64,000 nucleotides of DNA from CAYNWT01 sp964450955. Its GTDB lineage: Bacteria; Planctomycetota; Planctomycetia; Planctomycetales; Planctomycetaceae. Position numbers and translations under genes: made by a program. Position 1 is the first letter of the stretch; every line of letters begins with the position of its first letter. The DNA lies in the NCBI GenBank assembly GCA_964450955.1, contig CAYVFI010000027.1, forward strand, positions 1-64,000, given 5' to 3'. Positions 23,782 to 33,337 of this stretch are shown here, piece by piece. The notes beneath the pieces are model-generated. The model ran no database searches and was not told the origin of the DNA. It saw only the letters and a list, made by a program, of their open reading frames with translations.

Positions 23782-24801
23782 CTACTGGTCTTCGAACGCG
23801 AACCGGAGCTTAATCTGGTCGCGTGAGAGCGGTTTGCCATTCACTTCGACGTAGGGATAGACGAAGTAATTCAGCGGTGGGCCGGCTTGCTTTGGAACCA
23901 GTGTGATGTCGCGGCCGGTGCTAAATGCGACGCGGTTCTCTGTCAGATTACCGAAGTAGTACTCTTTCAATTCCGGGTGCTTGTCAGCCTCAGAAATATC
24001 GACCGGTACCCAACCTTTGTCACCGGTATGAAACATGGCCCAGCAGTGGTATCCACCAATGGTTCCGGCACCGCGTTCGGGCGGCAAAGGGAAACCAATT
24101 TCGAACCGAGCCGGTAGTTGTTTCGATCTCGCCCAGGAAATGAACAAGCTATGAAAGTCGGTGCAGTTGCCGGTGCGACTGTCGCAAACCCAGGCAACAT
24201 CGCCGTTACCGTAGCCGGGCACTGACTTGTCGTACTTCACGTGCTCATCAACGCGATCGTAAAGTGTTCGAGCGATCGCAAGCGGGTCCTCGCCGAAGGA
24301 GGTGCCCTCAAGCAAATCCAATTGCTTTCCGGCAAGCGGGACTTTCACGTTAGCTGACAGAAAACGCTTACGTTGTGCATCCGTCAAAGCAACTTTCGCA
24401 CCGTTGCCGTCCAGACTGCGGACTTCGTTGCGGCGAATTTCGTACTGTGTGCTGAACGCCAGCAGCCCCGTTGATGGAGCCTTGCTTTCGAAAAACACCA
24501 TCTTGTTGCCATAGTCCGCGTCGACGGCTGTCTTACCAATGACGGGCAATGGGGTATTCAGATTTCGAACCGATTGGTGCTGGTTCGACTGAGGCACGGG
24601 CAGCCACACACGAACATCATCGCCCTCCGAGAGCCCGGTTAGCGTCGCGCCGTAAGTCAGCTTAAACGTTCTGTGTTTCGGTCCATCCGCAGCCTGATCA
24701 TTGGTCGCAGACAAGCGATTCGGTTCGGCGGCTCCGTTGGAAAGCACAGCCCCAACAACAGCGACGGCGACCAGGAAGGTACAAACGACAAATCTCTGCA
24801 C
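23782..24801 (-). CDS. Exported transglutaminase-like protein
   Basis: 339 residues with signal peptide (FVVCTFLVAVAVVGAVLSNGA). The GTG start at 24801 has GAGG six bases upstream. The N-terminal half is a beta domain (FKLTYGATLTGLSEGDDVRVWLPV) and the C-terminal half a papain-like transglutaminase core with the triad Cys in RTGNCTDFHSLF, His in GGYHCWAMF and Asp in WVPVDISEA. Bacterial members act as proteases or amidases, or cross-link extracellular proteins; the substrate cannot be read here. It stands alone, convergent with the parvulin gene and 89 bases downstream of a small coiled-coil gene. Confidence 0.88.
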   Translation of the reverse strand: MQRFVVCTFLVAVAVVGAVLSNGAAEPNRLSATNDQAADGPKHRTFKLTYGATLTGLSEGDDVRVWLPVPQSNQHQSVRNLNTPLPVIGKTAVDADYGNKMVFFESKAPSTGLLAFSTQYEIRRNEVRSLDGNGAKVALTDAQRKRFLSANVKVPLAGKQLDLLEGTSFGEDPLAIARTLYDRVDEHVKYDKSVPGYGNGDVAWVCDSRTGNCTDFHSLFISWARSKQLPARFEIGFPLPPERGAGTIGGYHCWAMFHTGDKGWVPVDISEADKHPELKEYYFGNLTENRVAFSTGRDITLVPKQAGPPLNYFVYPYVEVNGKPLSRDQIKLRFAFEDQ

Positions 24802-24890
24802 GACGACCTCGCAGAATCTAAAACTCCGCGCACGATCAACCGGAAACAGCGGGCGCGGGAACCGATGCGATAAATCCGACAGCCAGTTGG

Positions 24891-25130
24891 CTACTCAGCA
24901 GCAGCGGCGGCTTTGCGTTCCGCGGCAGCTTTCTCGCGTTCTTCAACGGCCTGAACCGCTCGAAGTCGCGTGATTAGCTGGCGTCGGTTGGCGTCCAGAT
25001 GTCGCCACTTGGGTTCTTTCTTGCGAGCGTCGGCAGCAACGCCGCGCTCATCAAGAGTTTTTTCCCAGGCCGCCAAGTGCTCCTTGGCGGTTTCGATCTG
25101 ACGTTCCAGTTGAGCTCGTTTTTGAGGCAT
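24891..25130 (-). CDS. Small charged coiled-coil protein, 79 aa
   Basis: Function not recognised. The start at 25130 (MPQKRAQLERQIETAKEHL) is preferred over an in-frame ATG at 25244 because the extension looks non-coding. The protein is nearly all helix: QLERQIETAKEHLAAWEKTL, then WRHLDANRRQLITRLRAVQ and an Ala/Lys/Glu-rich tail (EKAAAERKAAAAAE). A single long coiled coil is likely. It has no signal peptide. Planctomycete genomes carry many such short helical proteins; the neighbours give no clue. A chance frame is possible but the start and composition favour a gene. Confidence 0.6.
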   Translation of the reverse strand: MPQKRAQLERQIETAKEHLAAWEKTLDERGVAADARKKEPKWRHLDANRRQLITRLRAVQAVEEREKAAAERKAAAAAE

Positions 25131-25355
25131 GACTAAATTCTTGTGTCGTGTCGTTTCGCGCGTGGCCCTGCAGAGCCAAAATTTGGAACCGGGTAGTGTA
25201 CGGAGCTTGGAATGCCTTGGCCACTCCGATTCGTGGCGTTCCAACGAACTCTATACCAAGAGTATACAAACACTCGGTAATCTCGACCCAAATCGCCGAT
25301 TCCAGGTTCCGAATCCAGCCGGACTTGCCGCTGCTGGATCCGGTTCGATTCCAAA

Positions 25356-26306
25356 TTAACGGGCTAACGCGTCCAGGACGAAACTCCTGACTGCCGCTTT
25401 CCTGCCCCAGAACACATCAACACCCACCGCTTTCAGGCGTCGCTGGAGCGGAATCATGAGAGCCGGAGAGTGCAGCAGGTTTCCCCAACGCTGTGGCAGG
25501 ATTTTACGCAAGTACACTGAGATGTCGTCCGTCCCGTTTTCCAGAAACGCCACAGGTGGGTCGTCCGAGGTCGCCTGATAGAACGCAAACGAATCACGCT
25601 GATAGGCTTCCAAAGCCGCGGCATACTTAGCGTCCGTCGTGAAATCGGATGGCTGAAACGGTTGAGCAAACTGATGGCCGCCCAGACGTTGGTTCGCGTA
25701 AGCCACAATTCCGGACGCCAGACTGGCCGTGTCCCAACTCGTGTAAGTAATCCAATCGGCCAGGTACAACGGATGGACCTGCGATTTATACAACCAGCAC
25801 GCGCTGACGCGAGACGACTCGCGAAGAACCGGATCAGAACTGGTGGCGTCGGCCAGGTCGTCGTGCAAAGCCACCCATGCGGCAATCACTCCACCAGCCG
25901 AATATCCGCTGACCGAAATCCGATTCGGATCGATATTGTACTCGTCCGCATGCAGACGCAGAAACTGAACCGCCCGCGCGCCGTCTTCCTGAATCTCAAG
26001 CTTGGTCGCCCCGTCCTGGATGAACCGATACGTCGCGCCCGCGAGACTCATGTCTGACCCGCGAAGCTGTCCGGCAAGTGACCCGAAACCGGGTCGGCCG
26101 GAAGTAAAACCGCCACCGTGAAAGTGGATGTTCAAAGCGCGCGGCGGACCGGTTCGGTCGAACTGAATCTTGACCTTGTGCTGCGGGTGGGGACCGTACT
26201 GAACGGTCTTGGTTCGGCGTTTCGCGTGCGCCTCACCGGTCACCAAAATCGCGCACACCGTGACGGCAAGAATTAAGAACCGTTTCGAAAGTACCACTGT
26301 CACCAC
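25356..26306 (-). CDS. Exported alpha/beta-hydrolase esterase (HSL-like)
   Basis: 316 residues starting at a GTG (26306), with a signal peptide (FLILAVTVCAILVTGEAHA). The oxyanion-hole motif HFHGGGF and the nucleophile elbow SGYSAGG place it in the hormone-sensitive-lipase/acetyl-hydrolase group of alpha/beta hydrolases. The catalytic Asp is probably in ENGTDDISVY; the His is not obvious in the short C-terminus (VFWGRKAAVRSFVLDALA), where the usual HxF motif is missing. The protein should act outside the cytoplasm on short-chain esters or acetylated sugars. It is a single gene; a 172-base gap separates it from the ABC-2 permease gene upstream. Confidence 0.82.
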   Translation of the reverse strand: MVTVVLSKRFLILAVTVCAILVTGEAHAKRRTKTVQYGPHPQHKVKIQFDRTGPPRALNIHFHGGGFTSGRPGFGSLAGQLRGSDMSLAGATYRFIQDGATKLEIQEDGARAVQFLRLHADEYNIDPNRISVSGYSAGGVIAAWVALHDDLADATSSDPVLRESSRVSACWLYKSQVHPLYLADWITYTSWDTASLASGIVAYANQRLGGHQFAQPFQPSDFTTDAKYAAALEAYQRDSFAFYQATSDDPPVAFLENGTDDISVYLRKILPQRWGNLLHSPALMIPLQRRLKAVGVDVFWGRKAAVRSFVLDALAR

Positions 26307-26478
26307 CTGAAAATACGTATCGCGCCCTGTGACCCGTTCTGAACTCTATACGCTGCCCGAAGTCGAACCGTGTGAATTGGCGCGTGCCGGAAGTTTTTAC
26401 AGTTGTGGCAGCCGCATCGATAGGGTTGCAGCATTTGAAGTGGTGTCAGAATCCAATTCTATGCAAAGTAGCAAATCT

Positions 26479-27789
26479 TTACGCCGTTCGACGGGAAATC
26501 AGCCACGAACCAAGACACAGCGAAACGGCTCCAACGGCCAGCAGAATTCCGCACGGCAGCAGCATTTCCTGAAACGTAAACCCACGCCAGATTGCTCCTT
26601 CGACACTTACGACAGCCCACTTCACAGGGTCAAAGTCGCTAAGTGTCTTCATGAAGTTTGGCATGAACGCCGCCGGGATCATGCCGCCCCCAAACATCGC
26701 CATCACCGTACACGCGCCCCATGCCGCGCCGCCGGTTGCTTGTTCCGTTTTGCCCAGCAGCGACAACAACATCATGATGCCGACAAAACAAAACGCTGTG
26801 CAGACCGCCGCCATCATAAGTAGCGGCCAACTGCGAGGCCGCATTCCCAGCGCGGTTCCGACAAGCATCAGCATGATGATCACGCTGACGACGGCGATAA
26901 AACAGCCCACACCTTTCCCCGCCAGAATCTGCCATCGAGCGACGGGAGCCACTTGCAGTCGGGTGAGTGTTCCCAGAGTTCGCTCGCGAACCGTCAACGT
27001 TGCAAACCCGGCAACACAGCCAAGCACGCCCCACACCATCGACTGCGGAAAACTAATGTCCCACTTCGAACGGATATTCTTCAGTAGCTCAGAGTTACCA
27101 CTCTTTTGCCGCGTGACGTCCAGCCGTTTGATGTTCGCAAACTGCATTCCACCAGCAAGCGGGCCACCTTCAGTACCTCCGCCGGATTCCTGAACCTCCT
27201 TGAGCGAATCAAACATCGTGTCGAACGAACCCATCATCGTCGTCAGCAACGCTTTCCTGACCGGCGACACGGAATCGTCGTTGGCGATGCTTTCTTTAAT
27301 GTCCGACATGAACCCCTTCATGCTGTCCGGATCCTGAAAGCGAGCGCCAATCAGTTCTCCCATGGACTGCATGATCATGCCTTCCAACATCGCAGACTCC
27401 GCCGCACGGGACGGGTCGAGCCCGATTTCCAGCGGCGGTGGGTCGGCCCACATGATGCCGGCCGTTTCGCCAAAACCTTCCGGAACAGCCACCATTGCCA
27501 GCAGTTTGCCGGTTCGCACCTGATCGCGAGCGGCAGTGCGATTTAGTTTCGTCACGGTCAGCGTATCGATGTTTTCGATTGCCGAAACGAATTTCTCAGA
27601 CATCGACGAATTGTCTTCATCAATAACCGCGATCTTCAGTTTGGTGGTTCCGGATTGGCCGACGTTGCCCATCACGAACCCAAAAAAGATACCCATCACG
27701 ATTGGGAACCCCAGCATGAAGAACAGCCCCACCTTATCGCGAGTCAACAGCTTCAGGTCTTTCATCGCCATTTGAAGAACACGTTTCAT
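26479..27789 (-). CDS. ABC-2 type transporter permease (YhfA/NatB-like)
   Basis: 436 residues. One N-terminal helix (KVGLFFMLGFPIVMGIFFGFV) is followed by a large extracytoplasmic region (about 50-240) and a cluster of five C-terminal helices, including VWGVLGCVAGFATLTV, GVGCFIAVVSVIIMLMLVGTA and LLMMAAVCTAFCFVGIMMLLSL. The motif TVRERTLGTLTRLQVAPVAR (E-x-x-x-G-T-x...L-x-x-x-P) is the ABC-2 coupling element. The ATPase gene 27897-28790 lies just upstream on the same strand, 107 bases away, so the pair forms one exporter. Substrate unknown; related systems export lipids, drugs or ions such as Na+. Confidence 0.88.
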   Translation of the reverse strand: MKRVLQMAMKDLKLLTRDKVGLFFMLGFPIVMGIFFGFVMGNVGQSGTTKLKIAVIDEDNSSMSEKFVSAIENIDTLTVTKLNRTAARDQVRTGKLLAMVAVPEGFGETAGIMWADPPPLEIGLDPSRAAESAMLEGMIMQSMGELIGARFQDPDSMKGFMSDIKESIANDDSVSPVRKALLTTMMGSFDTMFDSLKEVQESGGGTEGGPLAGGMQFANIKRLDVTRQKSGNSELLKNIRSKWDISFPQSMVWGVLGCVAGFATLTVRERTLGTLTRLQVAPVARWQILAGKGVGCFIAVVSVIIMLMLVGTALGMRPRSWPLLMMAAVCTAFCFVGIMMLLSLLGKTEQATGGAAWGACTVMAMFGGGMIPAAFMPNFMKTLSDFDPVKWAVVSVEGAIWRGFTFQEMLLPCGILLAVGAVSLCLGSWLISRRTA

Positions 27790-27896
27790 GGCAGTTTTCT
27801 ATCTGTGTGGTTGTTCGTGAAAGTCCTGGCGACTGGGCCCTGGAGTCACAGGGAAGGCCAACAGCGCCGCCGCAATTCGATACAGCAGAAAGTCGG

Positions 27897-28790
27897 CTAG
27901 TCGTCGCGCAGGCTGCGGCCGGTCAGATTAAGGAACACACATTCCAGGTCGGGCTGTTTGATTTCCAGCGTCTCAATATCAACGCCGGCGTGTGAGAGTT
28001 CCAGAATCTGCTTGAGCGGATCGGGCGAAGCGAACCTTAGCGTGTTGCCCGGTTCCAATGGGTTCGGTAAGACAGATTCATCAGACGGCGGCCGCTTCAG
28101 AATTGCCTGAACAATACTGTCGCCACCATGCTGCCTTAACAGAACGTCAACGGAATCGATTGCCAGAATCTTTCCCGCATCAATGATGCCCACCCGATCG
28201 CACAAGCGTTGAGCTTCTTCCATGTAGTGCGTCGTATAGATGATGGTCCGACCCTGAGCTTTAAGTTCCTCAATCCGATCGAAAATGTGGTTCCGCGATT
28301 GAGGATCGACACCGACTGTCGGTTCGTCCAACAGAATGACATCCGGTTCATGAATCATCGCGCACGCCATGTTGAGGCGTCGTTTCATGCCGCCCGAAAA
28401 TGTGCCAACACGGTCTTTGCGCCGATCACTTAACGCGGCGAATTCAAGAGCCCACTCGACGCGGTCTTTCAGCACAGATCCGTTGTAGTCGTACAGTTGA
28501 GCAAAGAACTTCAGGTTCTCTGCGGCAGTAAGTTCTTCGTAAAGCGATAAGGCCTGCGGAGCGATGCCAATTCGGCTTCGGGTGCTGGTGAGAGCCGGGT
28601 CGGATCCGTCGATGTTGACCAGACCGCTATCCGGAACCAGCAAGCCAATCATCATGCTAAGCGTCGTGGTCTTGCCTGCTCCGTTGGGCCCGAGCAATCC
28701 GAAGGCTTCGCCCTTCCTGATTTCAAAGCTGACACCGTCCACTGCTGTGTGTTGGCCATAGGACTTCTGAAGTCCGGAAACTTTGATCAT
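27897..28790 (-). CDS. ABC transporter ATP-binding protein
   Basis: 297 residues from the ATG at 28790; a longer frame back to 29030 runs through a palindromic intergenic repeat and is unlikely to be translated. All motifs are intact: Walker A LGPNGAGKTTT, Q-loop GIAPQALSLYEEL, signature FSGGMKRRL, Walker B VILLDEPTVGVDPQ, and switch His in IIYTTHYMEEA. The C-terminal extension (about 225-297) is typical of ABC-2-partner ATPases. It pairs with the permease at 26479-27789. The ribosome-binding site is weak (no clear GGAG). Confidence 0.9.
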   Translation of the reverse strand: MIKVSGLQKSYGQHTAVDGVSFEIRKGEAFGLLGPNGAGKTTTLSMMIGLLVPDSGLVNIDGSDPALTSTRSRIGIAPQALSLYEELTAAENLKFFAQLYDYNGSVLKDRVEWALEFAALSDRRKDRVGTFSGGMKRRLNMACAMIHEPDVILLDEPTVGVDPQSRNHIFDRIEELKAQGRTIIYTTHYMEEAQRLCDRVGIIDAGKILAIDSVDVLLRQHGGDSIVQAILKRPPSDESVLPNPLEPGNTLRFASPDPLKQILELSHAGVDIETLEIKQPDLECVFLNLTGRSLRDD

Positions 28791-29091
28791 GTGGTCGTTC
28801 AAGTTGAAAAAGACTGGGACAAGCAGCCAACGCAGTATCGCTTGCATTGGTTCAGTGAATTGTGCGCGAAGGGTCTGCCGGGTTCTATCAGGCTTAGTTT
28901 GCGCGCAGGTTGCTGAGTGCTTATTCGCCGGCTGAAGAGAGTTCTTAGAAGGAATTTTCTTCTGGGGGCCGGATGCGATGTCCCCGTCTCCCCCGGCTGA
29001 CACCGGGACCTCTCCCACACGCGCCCGCAAGTGGGAACAAGCAGGAGAGGTAACCTGAACGGCCGGAGCGTCATGCGTCGTTGTGGGTCAC
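28791..29091. other. 301-base gap with nested inverted repeats
   Basis: The gap upstream of the ABC ATPase gene carries several palindromes: AGAAG...CTTCT near 28945-28965, CCCGG...CCGGG near 28992-29006, and ACCTCTCC (29008-29015) pairing with GGAGAGGT (29044-29051) around a CCCAC/GTGGG inner stem. This looks like an interspersed palindromic element of the kind common in planctomycetes. The ATPase promoter must lie here. Confidence 0.45.
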
Positions 29092-30195
29092 TTAGTTTCC
29101 GTACCCATGAGGGCACGGCTCGCAACACACACCCTGGCAGTCTTCCTGTTGGGTGCCGCCAGACGTTGGCCGGAAGTAGGTTGCCGGTTGGACTGTCGAC
29201 CCCTGTGGAGCCAGGTTCAGGCTCCAGTCGTAGTCAAGGTAATTGACCGTCGCTGAACCGCTGGCCGCCAGCGCCGCTACATCGTTGGGCATGAACTGTG
29301 ACAAGTAACGCATCCGCTCCTGATCGTCACGACCAAAGTCTTCGGCGAACCACTGAATGATTGGCGAGATGCCGATCTGCCTCTGTCGCAAGTCGTAGGT
29401 AAACTTATCCGGCGAACGGAAAAACAATTCGGTGCTGTAGTTCAACTGTCGATCCAGCAGTTCAGGGACGTACGCTCGCTGAGCCAGCTGTGGGCAGCCC
29501 TTGGAAGCACACACGATGGCGAAGTGAATTCGAGCATCACCCATGGGCCGCAGCACTTTGTGTTCGATGTCGTTTAGCGAATAACTTTTCCCGCCCACAC
29601 GCAATTTGAAATCGTCCCAGATGTTAAACCCTTTGGCGTTCGGTGCGTGATCCTTAATGCTTCTGGTCGGGAAGACCCTGAGAATGCCTTCGATGGTCAA
29701 CGCATTGTAAACGTTGATCCAATAAGCCATCTCTGCCTCACGACTGGATCGCAGCGAAGTATCAAGAGAACGCATCTGCTTCAGGTAGTTAAACAACTCC
29801 GATCGATCCGTACGGTTCGCCTGCCACGTGGTGTAATCCACGTTGCCGTTGCGGTCGACGTACTTCTGCAGTAGCGAGTCCCAGACCCGGTGATCGACGT
29901 TCTCAAAACCAAACTGCGCGGTCGCGCGTGGTTGTGTGTCGAATGTTGCTGGCTGTCGAGCAGGACGAACGTCTTGTTGAACCGGATTGCGATACCGGCG
30001 TTCCAGAGCCGGTGCGGGCGCGGGTAATACAGACGGAAGCGCGGGTGCTGGAACCGGTCGAGCCTGGAACTGCTGTGGTTGCACCTGGTTCCTGCTTCCT
30101 GACTGAGCGTTGCAGGCTGGTGCCATGGTCGTCAACAAGCCCATGAACAGGGCGGTGGAGAGAACGTTTTTGATAGAGGCGATTTGAGATGTCAT
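29092..30195 (-). CDS. Exported DUF547 protein
   Basis: 367 residues. A signal peptide (VLSTALFMGLLTTMAPACNAQ) is followed by a Pro/Gln/Arg-rich linker (about 32-95) and the DUF547 domain (about 100-330): FGFENVDHRVWDSLLQKYVD, AYWINVYNALTIEGIL, FAIVCASKGCPQL. The conserved Asn and Cys/His resemble a papain/transglutaminase-like fold, but no activity is established for the family. A Cys-rich tail (EDCQGVCCEPCPHGYGN) ends it. The ATG at 30195 has AGGAG at a good spacing. It lies between two ABC export systems on the same strand. Confidence 0.88.
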   Translation of the reverse strand: MTSQIASIKNVLSTALFMGLLTTMAPACNAQSGSRNQVQPQQFQARPVPAPALPSVLPAPAPALERRYRNPVQQDVRPARQPATFDTQPRATAQFGFENVDHRVWDSLLQKYVDRNGNVDYTTWQANRTDRSELFNYLKQMRSLDTSLRSSREAEMAYWINVYNALTIEGILRVFPTRSIKDHAPNAKGFNIWDDFKLRVGGKSYSLNDIEHKVLRPMGDARIHFAIVCASKGCPQLAQRAYVPELLDRQLNYSTELFFRSPDKFTYDLRQRQIGISPIIQWFAEDFGRDDQERMRYLSQFMPNDVAALAASGSATVNYLDYDWSLNLAPQGSTVQPATYFRPTSGGTQQEDCQGVCCEPCPHGYGN

Positions 30196-30618
30196 GTTTC
30201 ACTCCTTGTTTAGGATTCCGATGTGACAACAAAGATCAAAAATCATGCCAGCCCCGGCAATGTTAAGCTGTACGGTCTGGGTAAGTACGATTTCCCGCCG
30301 ACCTGTCGCGAGTGTGGGCCGCGATACGAACCTGCAGGTATCCAGCACAGCGCCGCGGCGTCAAACTGACAACAATAATTGCAGACATGACACATGGCCC
30401 GGGGGCAAACCGTTCCCGAATGGATAGCAGAGAGACCGCGGCCCTGCGGTCGGTTGCGGCTGTTCCCCGCAACAACCGTCCGATTCGCGAAGCCTCGATG
30501 GCTGCGAATGTCCGTGTCCACGCGAGACTCCAGGGGACCATGAATCACTGATCCACCTGGCTCATTCCAAGTCGGAATGACAAATCGAAAGTCCACGCCG
30601 TTTGGCAAACGCCAGGCA
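30196..30618. other. 423-base gap with small hairpins
   Basis: No credible gene; frames on both strands are low-quality. Two adjacent short stems (GACCGC...GCGGTC near 30434-30451 and TTGCGG...CCGCAA near 30456-30474) and CATTCC...GGAATG near 30564-30580 are visible, none with a T-tract. The gap ends the exporter operon on one side and holds the DUF547 promoter on the other. Confidence 0.35.
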
Positions 30619-32238
30619 CTACCCGGGAGTATCTAACGCGGGGTCGAACTTGTTGAACGCCCAACCAATCGCGGGAAGCAAGCCAGCACAGAACGCCATG
30701 ACTGTCACCCACGCAACAGCATAGGCCGACATCTCTGCTTCGGTAAAATAGTAGGTCAGCGCCCCAAGCCCGGCAGCCGCACCCAGCAGTCCACAAACCA
30801 GAGTGAACTTCAAAAGCATCGTCAGCATGACGCGAAGCATCGTCTGTAAATCCTGACCGTTGTTAGGACCAGTGCGAAACGGGAACAACAGGAACACAAA
30901 GTTCTCAGCCATGTAAATCAGGAAATCGACAGGAACCACAAACGCGCCGATTAACAGAAGTACCTTGGTGTCGATTCCACCCAGCACGACAACCAGACCA
31001 ATCATCCCGGCCTGGACAAGCAGCGTCACCAGCACAGGTGCAAGCAGTTCGCCGCAGACAACCGCAATGGGGTGTAGTGGCAACGATTTCAGAACCGCCA
31101 TCCGGTCAATCTCAGCACGGAAGTCGTACTGAATAAACTGCGGCAGAAGGAAGACCGACATCGTAATGATTGCGACCAGCACCTGACGCAGCACCAGCGA
31201 TTCGCTCATGAATATCGGAGCCGCCATGACGCTGCCCAGTATTCCAACGAAAATCATCAGGCTGCCTGCCGACCGCAACAACGCAGTTAGTTGGTGCCAC
31301 GCAATCGGGCCGGCTCCCCTAAGTCGTGGCAACGCTGGCACAGAAAATCGTTGAAGAAAACCGTTTCCCTTGTTGAATATCAAACGCCCACGTTTGGCGT
31401 CTTCCACTCGCTTTGCCATCCGCTCACTTGCACCCAATGACGCTTCGGCATGATTGACGTCCAGCTTCAGAATCAGAAGTATCGTGCCCAGAATAATGGC
31501 CAGACACACGCATCCGTGAGAAGCGACTGCATTCAGGTCTGCCGCCGCAAGAACCGAACCGAACGGCAGGAACGGAGTCAGCAGGCTTCTTCCCAAACGT
31601 GAGTCGCCAAACTTCACCACATTGTCAACGGACAACTGCAGACCCAGCCCACCGGTTGCGATTGAAGCTACCAGAACCACGGCAACAATCCCGCCAATGA
31701 CTTTCTTGCTGCGCGCGACAGTTGTCTGCGCGGCGATGCCTGCTATGAGTTGCCATACCATTTGCGCAAGTGACAAGAATGAAAACGAGAACCAGGCTCC
31801 TAACCACGCGCCGGTCAGGGTTGGTGTGTTCCGTTGGAACGTGCAGCCGATGAAAAGAGACGTCGGCAGCGCGATGAGCACCACAAGCACGATGCGGTAG
31901 ATCAGCAGTTGCCGCCTGGGAATCGGGGCCGGAAACAGAAACTCAACCTCCGCCGGACTAAACGCCACCCCGCCCTCATTGCCGCCAAACACCACATTGG
32001 CAAACAGCATGGCCCCTAATGAAACAGCCGTCAGATTACGGACAGTATCCGGTGAGAACCGTCCCGCGCTGCCGGTTCCAATCATCGTGCCGACCAACCA
32101 CAGCCCGATGACACCCACAATGCACAATAAAACAAACCGCCCCTTCCAGGACTTCGTTAACTTCGCCAACGCTCGTAACCGAGCACCAATGGACAGGCGA
32201 ATCAGCAGCCACAACGATTTGTGCATCAACGCAGGCAT
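30619..32238 (-). CDS. Putative ABC exporter membrane protein
   Basis: 539 residues with about twelve hydrophobic helices in two groups (for example VLLCIVGVIGLWLVGTMIG and NVVFGGNEGGVAFSPAEVEF, then GSLMIFVGILGSVMAAPIFM and LLIGAFVVPVDFLIYMAENF). The loop FSPAEVEFLFPAPIPRRQLL is the ABC-2-like coupling element that follows a GG..E pattern. The family is the putative ABC exporter group of planctomycetes and firmicutes. Its start overlaps the stop of the ATPase gene 32238-33002 (TGATG junction), so the two are translationally coupled and form one transporter. Substrate unknown. Confidence 0.85.
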   Translation of the reverse strand: MPALMHKSLWLLIRLSIGARLRALAKLTKSWKGRFVLLCIVGVIGLWLVGTMIGTGSAGRFSPDTVRNLTAVSLGAMLFANVVFGGNEGGVAFSPAEVEFLFPAPIPRRQLLIYRIVLVVLIALPTSLFIGCTFQRNTPTLTGAWLGAWFSFSFLSLAQMVWQLIAGIAAQTTVARSKKVIGGIVAVVLVASIATGGLGLQLSVDNVVKFGDSRLGRSLLTPFLPFGSVLAAADLNAVASHGCVCLAIILGTILLILKLDVNHAEASLGASERMAKRVEDAKRGRLIFNKGNGFLQRFSVPALPRLRGAGPIAWHQLTALLRSAGSLMIFVGILGSVMAAPIFMSESLVLRQVLVAIITMSVFLLPQFIQYDFRAEIDRMAVLKSLPLHPIAVVCGELLAPVLVTLLVQAGMIGLVVVLGGIDTKVLLLIGAFVVPVDFLIYMAENFVFLLFPFRTGPNNGQDLQTMLRVMLTMLLKFTLVCGLLGAAAGLGALTYYFTEAEMSAYAVAWVTVMAFCAGLLPAIGWAFNKFDPALDTPG

Positions 32239-33002
32239 CAGCCTGGCTCCGAAGTATCAGCTTCAGCCAATGCGGCCCCTTCACTGGTTCCCGTGGCAAG
32301 GAAGAATACCTCTTCCAGTGTCTCCGCCGACGAATACTCAGCGCGGAGTTCATCCAATGAACCATGAAATCGTTTGACGCCCTTATCCAGAATCAAGATG
32401 TGCGTGCACAGATCTTCGACCAGCGAAAGCAAGTGCGAACTAATCATCACCGCCGCGCCGGCTTTGGCCCGGTCACGAATGCTGCCTTTGAGATCGCGAA
32501 TCGCGTACGGATCCAGTCCTGTCAGTGGTTCGTCAAACAGAATCGCTTTCGGGTTGTGAAGATACGCGCAGCTAATTGCGACCTTCTGCCGCATCCCGCG
32601 GGATAACTCACTGGCAGCCGTGTCACGTTTTTCCGTGAGGTTAAACTGTTCTAAAAGCGAATCGAAAATCGCCTCGCGTTCCGACTTCGGGACATTGTAG
32701 ACCTCCGCTGAGAATCGTAGGTGTTCGTGAACCGTCAACAAGTCGAACAGTTTTGGGTCGTCCGGAATGTACGCCAGTTGGGCTTTTGCCAGCATTGGTT
32801 CTTCGACGACATCGTGGCCCGAGATGATTAGCCGGCCGCTGGTTGGCGGAATGATGCCCGTGATGGCCCGAATGGTTGTTGTCTTGCCGGCACCGTTCGG
32901 CCCGACGATTCCCAGAACCTGACCCGGTTCGATGGCAAACGATAAATCTTTCACCGCTTCGACATCGCGGTAACTTTTGCAGTAATTCTCAACAACAATC
33001 AT
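32238..33002 (-). CDS. ABC transporter ATP-binding protein, coupled to 30619-32238
   Basis: 254 residues from the ATG at 33002. All ATPase motifs are intact: Walker A VGPNGAGKTTT, Q-loop YIPDDPKLFDLL (Gln replaced by Asp in this DD variant, as in some ABC-2 ATPases), signature LSRGMRQKV, Walker B AILFDEPLTGLDP, switch His in MISSHLL. The frame stays open 48 codons further up to 33146, adding a Cys-containing segment that reads FPVPGYNWYPPGRFEPP; that extension might be translated, but it runs into an inverted repeat. The stop overlaps the start of the membrane subunit gene. Confidence 0.88.
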   Translation of the reverse strand: MIVVENYCKSYRDVEAVKDLSFAIEPGQVLGIVGPNGAGKTTTIRAITGIIPPTSGRLIISGHDVVEEPMLAKAQLAYIPDDPKLFDLLTVHEHLRFSAEVYNVPKSEREAIFDSLLEQFNLTEKRDTAASELSRGMRQKVAISCAYLHNPKAILFDEPLTGLDPYAIRDLKGSIRDRAKAGAAVMISSHLLSLVEDLCTHILILDKGVKRFHGSLDELRAEYSSAETLEEVFFLATGTSEGAALAEADTSEPG

Positions 33003-33121
33003 TGGCGGCTCAAATCGACCAGGTGGATACCAGTTGTAGCCTGGCACCGGGAAGTTGTCAGTCTGCAAAGCGAGTTCGCAAGTACTGCAGGGAGCATCCG
33101 CCCAACACAGTGCTTCAGTGG

Positions 33122-33187
33122 CCACGAAAAGCACAAATCGCCACAACGATTCTGCTTCCCTTTTTGTGCCTTTTCGTGTTTCTTGTG
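33122..33187. repeat. Interspersed inverted repeat, copy A
   Basis: Left arm CCACGAAAAGCACAAA (33122-33137) faces a right arm at about 33162-33187 containing TTTGTGCCTTTTCGTG. The arms can form a long imperfect hairpin. A second, more complete copy lies at 34649-34826, 1.5 kb away on the other side of the M24 peptidase gene. The gap 33003-33337 holds nothing else recognised. Confidence 0.6.
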
Positions 33188-33337
33188 CCCATGGCGCTCA
33201 AGCCTGATCGTCTCAGCAGTTGTTGTTTTACTGCATACGCCTCACGGTGATTCATCAGTACAATCGCGGGGCACGGCTCATATCGGATAGCGTGAGACAA
33301 CAAGAACAAGCTAGTAAGAACACTTTTGGATGACCTC

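Noticed and set aside
26329..26823. Plus-strand frame of about 165 codons
   Set aside because: Antisense to the end of the ABC-2 permease gene and spans the intergenic region; no start signal.
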